60,000 nt of DNA from Symsagittifera roscoffensis (taxonomy: Eukaryota > Xenacoelomorpha > Acoela > Convolutidae): contig NC_087068.1 of the NCBI RefSeq assembly GCF_963678635.1, positions 20,504,914-20,564,913 on the forward strand. Reading direction: 5' to 3'. Shown piece after piece: positions 25,701-36,600 of the stretch. Positions within the stretch are counted from its first letter, which is position 1; each line of letters begins with the position of its first letter. The notes under the pieces were generated by a model. That model made no database searches. It was not told the DNA's origin and saw only the letters and a list, made by a program, of their open reading frames with translations. The position numbers were made by a program, and so were the translations under genes.

Positions 25701-28700
25701 TTCGAAAATCAAAAGTTGAAGATATTTTTGAAGAAAAAAAACTTGTCAGTTTTTGTTTCAGTTTCATTGCGATCATTACTCTTTTCCAATTTCCATCTGT
25801 CAGTTGGCTATGTTTTATTGCTTTGAGTTTACCCGAAAACTACCCTTCCGAATCTGGGATTATAGGTTTAATTGATGGAATGATTTTGTATTACTTCCCT
25901 GCTTAATCGGCTACGCCTTAGTTGTTTTAGAAAAAGTTGTTGCCGACGGAATTTTTGAAAGTTTGACCGTTTGTGTAAGCTTTTCGACTTTTCTCGAAAA
26001 CTTTCCTGCCAATTCTTAGGATAAGGGTGCAATCGAGAAACCCGATTGTCGGAATTTTTTTGTATAAGCGGCTACGCCCCATTTTTTGTAGAGAAAAGTT
26101 ATGGCTTTCGGATAAACAAACTTAGACAGTTTTTTGGAAACTTTGACTTTCTCGAAAACTACCCTGCCAATTCTGAGAGTATTGCTTCAATTGAAATAAA
26201 AATTTGTGAGAATCTTCACGGCAGATCAAATAGTTACCTCCAGCTTTAGCTGAGCCTTGGCGATGACGTAATAAATCATAAATTTCAAGATTTGCGAAAA
26301 TTTTCAGATCTATTTTTAAGTATTCATTCGAAAACCAAGAAAAAATGAACCTCGGTAATCGGGAACTAGACTTTTTTCCCGTAAACACTTTTATGCATCT
26401 GTAAGAAATTGGAAGTTGCTTTGTTAGTGAAATTTAGCAATTTGCAAAACAGAATCTGGTTTTATTAGGGATTTCGCATTGAGCGAATCAGAAGCACGAG
26501 CAGTGGCAGTGACTCCAATGCAATGGCAGCTGCCGCACAAGCCAACATCCCACCGGCTGCACGGAGAGCCGCGAAGAGAACCTCAAATGTGCGCAGCAAT
26601 AGTCACAAAGACTACTCCTCGGAGCGATTCGTAACTTACGTCACAGTGCCCGAAGGCAACAGAGGAACGAACGGAGGCATTTCAAATGGCAGTAACGATT
26701 TGCACAGTGTGAGGGCACTTGCATTGTCCAGTGCAGAGAACGCTGCTTCGTGCAATATATCGATGGTGCCTGCTAGCTCTACTAACACCAACTCCAAAAT
26801 GGCATTCCCGCTAGGACGCAGATGGTAAGTTACTGTTCAGCTTTTAATAATATAGCATGTCCCGTTTTTCCAATGTAAGCCTCACTTTTCTTTGTTTGAT
26901 TTATGTTTTGAGTTTCTGGGCTTTTAGTTCCTTTTTGGCGCTGTTACAAAATATGAGCTGTTTTTATTTGAACTGCTGGCTGAATTATGTAGTGACTCTG
27001 AATCTGCAGGAATCCAGTGGTCTGCATTTTTTTGCCTTTTAATGGCTTTTTGTATTTTACTGAATTTTGAATCGTTTCCCCCATTTTTCTGCTTGTTTGC
27101 AAAGTGAAGCTTCTCTTTGTTCTTAAACAGTATAATTGAAGTATATTTCAAATAAAAAATGACGAAAAGATTTTTGATTAGAAGTCGTACACTACGTGAC
27201 CAATGATTTATGCTGTATTAAGGTTTCGAGGTAAGAAGTGCTACAGTAATGTGCCAGTGGTGCCGAATCAGCCTTCAGAGGCACAGGCACACTCTCTGAT
27301 GGAGTTGGCCAAACAGGTGCTGGTCAAAGCTTCCTTCTCCAACCCCTCCACTTCCTCGTCTGCCCACTCCAACTCAGCAGCTGCCAATCTCACCTCATCC
27401 ACATTCGCATCTCACTTCACGGATCCAACCTCATTCTATGCCCAGGTGAATGATTGTCACATTCATGTGCTGCAGCTGAAAGTTTATAACTTGAAATTTC
27501 CGACATTCAAGAAATGTATCTGTTATCTATAACAGGCTACAGATTGTTCAGTTTTTACGCAAGGACCATGTTCATACCCTTATGAACACCTGCGCGCTAT
27601 TGCTCTCTCAAGCAAGCGCTTGTTATTTTATGAGCAGGGGCGGATCTAGGTCGACCAAACAGATTTTCCGAGCTCTCACAAATCACTATAAAGACCCTAT
27701 TTTGGCCAATTTTTTTTTGCGCCATAGCCAAAATTTTGAAACAATAGGCCAAAAAGGCGCTTTATGCTTTTTTTTGAAAAATTTTGACCAAAAAATTGCG
27801 TTTTTACGGCGCGTGCTTCCCCCTCAAAATTATTATATATTGGCGTCTAAGGCGCTTTTAGAAAAATTTAGGGTACACTCAGCCAAAAATGCAGATCTCA
27901 AAATAGTACAAAGGATGGACCCTTTGGATCGGCAGGGGGTCGAATCCCTGATGGGAATGGGCGTCCCCCCACTAAGTCTGCTGGTGCTTATGAGTTCATT
28001 TTTCGTCACCTAACTAACACCTTTTATAAATTAGCGTTAAGTGCTCGTTTTTGCTGTATATCAGTAGCAATTCAATAGCATATGTTTTACCTCTTTATTC
28101 CTTGTTACTCTGCTTAACCAATAGCTGGTGGCAAAGTTGTAAGGATGTTGGACTGTGAATCTGGAGGTTGATGGCTCAAGTTCCGTTCAGTGGGTATTAT
28201 TTTCCGAGGCTTTTTTAGCTTATTTTTGAATTTTCTAGCATTTTAAATCTCCTTTTAGCCATTTTTTACCAGTGCTTGGAAAGTGCAATTGCGCCTCTGG
28301 GTTTACTGATGCTGTGAAATTTCAAATTGAGACATTTCAGTTAACTAGTTTTCAGCTAAAAATTTGAAAGAACAAACAATAACTTCAAACCGTTTAATTT
28401 TATTAGTCGCGCAAACAGAAACGATTAAAATAATAAGATGAGATATCTTTTGGTCTAAGATATGTGAACCATATTTAGACAAGCCAGCGCTATTGTTATA
28501 TAACGAGATAGCTTTTTCCCAATTTTTGCGCGGTTTGATTTTTGATTTCGTTTTAACTTCAGCTCATTTCATTTCCACGGGTCTAGGACAACAGGCCAAC
28601 GGGACTTCCAGTCGAAAGGGCTTCAAAACAAAATTTAAACTTAACAAGAACTTCAAAACGCTAAATTTTCATCAGTAAATTGTTTATTTCAAAATTTTAG

Positions 28701-30565
28701 GCAAGTTCATAATAAGCTTTTTTTTATATAACAATGCTCCACTTAAGAGTGGCATCAGATAGTTAGATCTGCCGGATTTTGAATTGCATAAATTATACAC
28801 ATGAAAAGGCCCTTCATCAATGTTTTGATGTTTAATGTTGCTAAACATCAATAAGAGGCTTAAAAGTTGTGAAGAAGCCACTTAAGTGTAATAAAAGCTA
28901 ATAAAACAGTTCTCAAATTAATCATATTCCATGACTTTTTGACAAAAGGTTCGGCTGGAAGTCCCTAATTTTTCGATTTGGCCTAAAATTTCGTCGGCTT
29001 GATGTCCGGCACCCCATTTCCTCTATCGAGCTGCAAAGTATAGAGACCACGAAAAACGTGTGCGACTTCTAACTTTCAAAGTGGATTTTAGTTTTTGAAT
29101 TTCCCAGCGAAATGAAAAGTTAACTATTGAATTTCCCAGCAAAAGGAAAAGTTAACAATTGAAACAGTTTTCTGTAATTGGATTAATTTTACATTGCTGA
29201 TTAAAATGATCCGAAGGAAACAAATAAAACATGAGAAACTCAAATTGGATTGACTTAAGACAAACAATCATGAAAACAAAACTCGCTTAGAATTTCAGCA
29301 GAATTAATATGTTGCAATTTAGTTGGCAAAATTTGGGTCCAAAACTTAATTCCAAAATCGACCATTTTCGGCTTTTTCAGTCAAAAACCACGCGAAAATT
29401 ATTGGTTTGATTGCTGACAAAAATATATAAAATGAACCTCTTATATAGCCCAACAAAACTATGAAAGGTATAATCTCTCTTGTTGTTTTCTTTAGTAAAA
29501 TCGACATTTTTCAGCTATCAAACGAAATAAATTTAATTATAAAAAAAATTGAGACGATTATACCGTTATTTCGTTTGATAGCTGAAAAATGTCGATTTTA
29601 CTAAAGAAAACAACAAGAGAGATTATACCTTTCATAGTTTTGTTAGGCTATATAAGAGGCTCACTTTGAGTCTTTTTTGTCAGCAATTTAACCTATAGCT
29701 TTGGCGTAATGTTTGATTAACTAAAAAACCAAAGAAGGTAGTTTTTGAAGTTACAATTTGGTCCCGAATTTAGCAAAATTTTTGTACCATATTAATTCTG
29801 CTGAAATTCTAAGCAAGTTTGTCTTTATCATTTTTTGTCGAAAGTCGAGCCAATTTGAGAAAAACACGTTTTATATTTTATCTTTTCTTTAAGTCCGGAT
29901 AATTTAAATCAGCATTGTACAAAAATGTGCCAATTTTACAAGATTCTTGAAATCGAAAAAGCTTTAGCTTGCTGTATTTTTCTCCATCAATCGTTAGTTG
30001 AAAAATATCGAAAAGGTCTCTTTTTTTTCGGTTTATTGGCAGTTTTCCAACTTTCTGTTGCCAAAGTCTTTTAAGTTTGAGTCGTATCAGGCCCTCCTTC
30101 ATCAACCTATTCAAATTTCTTAAATCAAGCTCTTGCTGTAAATTTGGACGCCAAAACTACGTTTATTTGAATCAGAATCGGTCAGCTGGGGATCAAACAA
30201 GCAGTTTTGGGCCGATAGTGAACAACTTCGTGAGTGACAATTCAAATGCTACCACAAATCTTGACAACCAGCTGGGATTAGGAGCAGTGGCAACAAGTAC
30301 CACCCAAACTGACACCACCCAAGCCCTAGATGCATTCCAGACATTCTCATTCGCAAACCCACTCAATAATTCAACCTACACTGGCTTCCCCCAAATCAGT
30401 CACGTGAATCACACAAGTGTATCTGCAAGTTCACGCAAAGTGCACCCTGGATTACACATGGCTGCATTTGAGATTGGATTGCACGCTCTTTGTGTGTTGA
30501 ATTGTGTTTCATCTAACTGGTTGTCGAGGACATACTCTACTTACGAATCTTGGATTCAAAGTTAG

Positions 30566-30621
<56 letters not shown>

Positions 30622-33600
30622 TTGTACCCTGGAGCACCCCTGAATTTTGTTGTGTTAGCGGCACGATTTTGTCCTAAAATATTTACACAAGAGAGCTTGC
30701 GAGTATTTTGGTTTATTACGAAATAAATTTCTTCTGATCCGACTCGTTTATAGTGTGCTTTTTTTGGAAAGCAAATTAGCCGTAAGTGGCGCAGTGGCGC
30801 ACACGAGGCCATTGGTTCGATTCCCGTATTTTTCATATATATATTTTTTTAAATTTCGTGCCTTTTTAGCGTGTGTTTGCGAAGTGCGCCCTCGCCTGTG
30901 TGAAAATTTTGATGCTTATGTGGTGTGGATCTTTGATCCAAAAAGAAGTTTAATGTGTGTAGGGGCTTTATGATTTGCTACTATTTTAGCGCAAACATTT
31001 GAAATCGGAACAGCGGCGCTGACAGTGCTGAGAGATCGCTGGGTGGGGATCCTGACACCTTCAGAAGCATGTGGGATTGCCCAAAGGGCTGCCAAAGTGT
31101 ACGAATCGAGTGTCCGAAATGCGGGAGCTGATCTGGCGCTGTCTGTGTTGAGACATGCGAATAGTCTGAATGCAAACGAGATTGTGAGTTGTCTGGAGCA
31201 GTGCAATGAACAGGGCAGTGAGTTGTTAGAGAAGGCCTGCAAGTGCATAGAGGGGGTGCACGAGGTCGCATCGCCAGTGTCCGGATCTACTCTGGCTCCC
31301 CCTATTCTGTTTAAGGTACGCATGTCCACTATAGATTTAAAGGCATCCACCTCTTAACATTCAACCTAAGATAATTAAGATCAACAATATTGATTTGAAC
31401 CAAAATTAATTAATTTAACGGAGATTATTTTATAATGGAAATAATAACTGATTTGCAAAAAAATAATTTTTATAGAAGGATATTTGTAAAAACACGTTGT
31501 TGAACAACGAGGTTTCTGTGCAAAAATGTCATGAGGAATCAGCAAATACAATTATGATTCATTTTTGGCCTGAATCTGAGCTCAGTCGGAAAAGGGCTTT
31601 TAAGCTTTCGGACATTAAGAGCACTTTTAATTTCAGATAGCGAAATACTTCAAGAACCTGCACGATGTGTCAGTTGTAGCCCCCCAGCAGACCACAAATA
31701 ACAGACAACAACATCAGCACATGGCCACCCAAATGACCAATGTGAACACAGCACCTCAACTAGCAGCCGGTAACAAAGAAAATAACGGAATCTGAATTGC
31801 TAAAATTAATTAAATCTTATCTTTTATATTAAATGAAAGTCTTAATGCGCTATAGACGCAACGTTTTAACTTCTTTATCGAGCACAACGTTTAAGAATCA
31901 TTCAGAGCAACCATCAGAGAAAGATGAACTCGATCCAACTTCAAGGCTAGACAGTACTCGCCTATTTTTGTCCAAAATTTTGCGTTTACAGATTCATTTC
32001 AGTCTGAAGCGAATAAACTGAAAACAGCAACCTCCATTATACCTCATTTGGTGGTTACTTCATTTGAAAACAGAGGACATTATTATTAAGGAAAAATTAT
32101 GTTGTCTTCTATTTTCTTCTTTGTCTGCTTCGGCCTCACCGATTTCTTTGTCTGCTTCGGCCTCACCAACTTCTTTGTCTGCTTCAGCCTCACCAACTTC
32201 TTTGTCTGCTTCGGCCTCACCAACTTCTTTGTCTGCTTCGGCCTCACCAACTTCTTTGTCTGAGCCGTCTAAATAGAGCAAATTGAACTGATTCACAGTT
32301 GAAATTGAACAATTCTTAGTCCGCAGATTTTTAGGTAGAAGGATCAGATATGTCAAAGTATTTGCAAATAAATTACTAGCCACTCGTTGACGAGGATGAT
32401 GATCCTGATGAGGAAGTTGTGCCTCCAGCTGTGAATTCTGACACGTCGGGTTCAAATAAACGGGGACATGACAGGTCCTAGCCATCTGTCAATCTGCGTG
32501 TGCTGGGGATCGGTGTTAAGCTTCACGAAGTCAAGCATTGTGGTATGCCACCACGCTAAATCTCTTTTGAGATCCAAAAACGCCCCCGGTACATCATTCT
32601 CTCGAAATCGTGCCATACTTCCTTTTGTCTTGAAATCCTCGGTCAGCTGCGATAACTCGGCCGAGTTCTGGGATATTGGCACGCGAAATTGAGAGCTCAA
32701 GCTGTGAGCAGATGTCGTCGAACGCGGTCAAAGTCATAGTTTGATCTTTTTGAAGGCCTCTTCAATTAATTTTGGCTGCTTTTTTGGAGGCATTAGAGTT
32801 TTTCAAGTATCCGATTCGGCAAATTATGAAATTTGAACAGATTAGAAAGTGAACAAAAAAAAGATATCAGTATCAACTCAGTCCCCCAGGTACCAGTTTT
32901 TTTTTTCAAAAAATCTATAGTTCGAAACAGTTTAGAAAAAATTTACATACATGCAATCATGCCAAGTTTTAACCTTCAACCCAAGCAACTTTGTCTTTCA
33001 AAGCAAATTTAGACTAAAAATTAAACTCAGTGGCGACAAGACAAGGTCAGAAAGAAAACATACCCTTATTCGAAGAAAAATCAGAAGGACGCAGAATTAA
33101 AGAATTATCTTTACGAAATTGAAGTAAATGAGACAAGTAAAGTTAGCAGTATTAACATAGGAGATTCGGGGGGGGGATTCATCGATTATAGCTATTAAAC
33201 TTTGAATGATTAAGCTATGAAATTTTGAAATAATTATATTTATTTCATGGACCCAATCGGTTTTCGAAAAAAAAAATTCTCAGCGTGGAGGTGGCTGTTT
33301 TCAGTTAATTCGTTTCAGACTGAAATGAATCTGTAAACGCAAAATTTTGGACAATAATAGACAAGTACTGTCTAGCCTTGAAGTTGGATCGAGTTCATCT
33401 TTCTCTGATGGTTGCTTTGAATGATTCTTAAACGTTGTGCTCGATAATAAAGTTAAAACGTTGCGTCCATAGCGCATTAAGATTTTCATTTAATATATAA
33501 GATTATTTCAAAGTTTCATAGCTTTATCAGTTAAAGTTTTATAGCTATAAAGCTTGCTTAAAAAAGCTAGAACTTTTCGCTAACCGATTCGGTCTACACA

Positions 33601-36600
33601 ATATTTTGAAAAAGTGCAAAGTTTTATAGCTTTATCATTCTAAGTTTTATAGCTTGCTTAGAAAAACTGAAACTTCTCGCGTACCGATTCGGTCGACGAA
33701 ATAACTTGAAAAATTTCATAGCTTGCTAAGAAAACTTTAAGTTTTTCCGAAATTGATTCGGTTTATAGATAACTTGCGCAAACTGATTCGGTTTATAGAT
33801 AACTTGAATAATTTCAAAATTTCTAGCTGAAAAAACTTGCTTAGAACTTGATTGTTTCACGAACTGATTCAGTCTTTGAACTAAATTGAAATACTTCAAA
33901 GTTTCGTAGCTTTAATAGCTTGCATAGAAAAACTGAAACTTCTCGCGTACCGATTCGGTTGACGAAGTAACTTGAAAAGTTTCATAGCTTGAATAGCTTC
34001 CTTAGAAAACTTTAAGCTTTTCGCAAACTGATTCGGTTTATACATAACTTGCGCAAACTGATTCGGTTTATAGATAACTTGAATAATTTCAAAATTTTTA
34101 GCTGAAAAAGCTTGCTTAGAGGAGTTTAATTGTTTCACGAACTGATTCGGTCTACACATTAACTTGAAAAAGCTTAAAGTTTCATCGCTTAGAAAACTAA
34201 CTTATGGTAAAAAAGATTCGGTCTACGAAGCGCTTGGATTTTTTCGAAGTTCATGGCTCGATTAGCTCGCGCAGAAAAACTTATTTTCGCAAAACGATTC
34301 CTTCTAATAAATAACTTGTAAATATTTCAATTTTTATTGCTACAATAGCTTGATTAAGTGAATTTTGAATTTTTTCGAACAGATTCGCTCTATTAGCTCG
34401 CTCCATTACTATTAGTTCGCAAAATGTTTTGATCTAAACAACTCGAAATATTTCTAGCTTCATTAACTTGCTTCAGTAAAACTTGAGTGTTTTTGCCAAC
34501 CAATTCGCTCCATGAAATTACTTGAAGTATTGAAGTTTAATAGCTTGAACAGTTTGCTTAGAAAAACTTTTTGCACTCCGATTCGCTTCAGGAAATTAAC
34601 TTGAATTATTTAAGGTTTCGTAGCTTGAATAGCTTGCTCAGAGTAAGTTTCATTTTTTCGAGAACTGATTCGTTCTATGATACGTAAAGTTATCAAACCG
34701 ATTTACGATCTGGCTCAGCTTGAGATTTCGAAGTTTTATAGCTTGATCAGAACAGCAACTATTTTTTGCGAGCTGACTGATTACTGGAGAAAGGCTTGTT
34801 AGTACCAATCAAACAAGATATCTACTTGATTAAATTAATCTTTAGTCTTAGAATTTAGTGTTTTTCCTATAAACTTTTTACCGGAGCTTTTTTGGGCATT
34901 ATTTGGATTTTTTTAAGCGGCGCTCGCTGATACTAAGATATTGGAGTTGAGGGATATTCAGTCGTCTAAAATTGGATGCTTAAAATTTTAATTCAGAGGG
35001 TTTTGCCGGAACAAGTTTGGCTATCCAAATCGAGGGGGAAGGCGACCACCGCTGGCTCCATCGCCATGCTGCTGAAGCCAAGTTGTTTAAATGTTAAAAT
35101 CATATTTAAGGGATACCGCCAAATATCAGAAAGAAACTAAGCAGTATTTTTCCTCTTCTAGGCTTTCCTGCTCGTCACGTGACTCCGACTGAAGAGGCGC
35201 AGCGTCAAGGAGCATTCGACATGGTGCAACAAGATCTACAACAGTACCTCCTGCATCAGATCATGTTCCCATCTGCCGGTCTACTGCTGTCCCGCGGCTA
35301 CGCTAACGACGCCGCTAGGAACTTCTTTCCCAGCCCAACTCTACAAGCAGCAGTCCAAGGTCAAACGCCCGTTATTACAGATTCGGTAACTCAACATCGC
35401 AACGCGGCTGCTGCCGTGGCATCATTTGGAACCTACTTACCAGCAGCTGCTCCTAACCCGAACATGATGGGACCTCATCGTCTTGCAAACACGAACACAA
35501 ATGCGAACCAACATCCCAATCCAGCTACCTCTATTGTTACGCAAACTCGGTTTTCAAAGCGAGCCTTCCTTAATGGAATCGAGGCTGTAAAAGTGATGAT
35601 TCGTAGAAGCGCGGAAAGCAAAGAGGAGTTTTCGGCCAATGCCAGCAAGAACTTTGAAAATGAAGATGATTTGAAGTGGCTTATTAGTTTGACTATTCAG
35701 ATGGGCAGGCCTGAGAACATCAAAATTTTGATCGAGTGCCTTTGTCACGGGGGTTTAAAGAACCCTTTTCTGATGCACAATTTGACTGATTTTGTGCTGA
35801 ATAAGTTGCAGCAGCATTTTACAAGTGACAACTTCGCATCACAAGCTGTCGGTGGAAATATCGCAAGGCAACATTGTCTATTTGTAGCGTTCAGTGCCTG
35901 CACGTGGCAAAGGTGAGATGTAGTAATTTTTAAGAGTCGATGAACGTAGTTCTGACTCTTATATAAGCCGCGATTATTGATAGTGTTTAAGTCTTGATTT
36001 CATTTGATTTTGAGTCAATGTCATGTTTGACTTTAGATACCTAGAGTGCCTGAGTCGGAAGCTGGAGACCTTGGGAACCCCCAGTGGTCAAGGAGATGAA
36101 GACTTGCTGCAGACTGTCACAAGTGAGTAGCTTTGTTTTCCGATTAACTCGCTGGCTGTGACTGCAAAGAGCTATGGCGTAGGTTGGCTTTTCGGTCCAA
36201 TTTTAGGCACCTCAAAGGCCGACAGTCAAGTGTGGTATCAAACAAAAGCCGTATTGGCGTTGTTTCGGATTCCCAAAAAATGGGTCTTTCTGACTCATTT
36301 ACGCTGTGAGCGAGTGAACTTCCCATCTAGTTTTACTTTATTTAGCTTTTGGCTCATTATTATATAATAGAGTTTTCTGCCACCTTCTAATTACACTTGG
36401 GTCAGCTTAGTGTATTATTACGAGCCCTCTTTTTTTCTAAGCTAAGTCCCAAATATTGGTGCTACTTTTACCGCTTTTTGATAGCATGTGCTTTAAATTT
36501 CGAATAGTAATAAGAACTGAATCAAATGAACTGAAAAAAGCAATTTGTTTCAAACAACATAACAATAATTACGCTTGCGATTAGCAAGTGTCATCAAATC

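Larger units (their letters stand above)
27446..30175 (+). repeat. ZSWIM8 intron 10: TE-like block, tRNA-like SINE, R1 copy and foldback
   Basis: 27640-28010 starts with GAGCAGGGGCGGATCTAG and ends near GGGGTCGAATCCCTGATGGG, resembling widespread non-autonomous elements. A tRNA-like head is at about 28122-28195, a diverged R1 copy at about 28500-29180 and a long foldback at 29225-29875 (separate entry). No gene seen. Confidence 0.55.
31770..35161 (+). repeat. ZSWIM8 intron 13
   Basis: 3.4 kb occupied by the TIR element (31811-33506) and the GATTCGGT tandem array (33515-34760). The last 400 bases are unique AT-rich DNA up to the acceptor CTTCTAG at 35161. Confidence 0.7.

Noticed and set aside
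27582-28013. 143-codon ORF in ZSWIM8 intron 10
   Set aside because: It lies within TE-like sequence, lacks splice support and has no recognisable domain.
30537-30836. 99-codon minus ORF over the CT tract
   Set aside because: It is kept open by the Glu-Arg repeat of the microsatellite.
32060-32485. Protein-coding gene with ADKEVGEAE repeats
   Set aside because: The frame is largely the minisatellite translation inside a TIR element; no other support.
33515-34760. CRISPR-like array
   Set aside because: Unit length and sequence vary, there are no unique equal-length spacers, and the host is eukaryotic.
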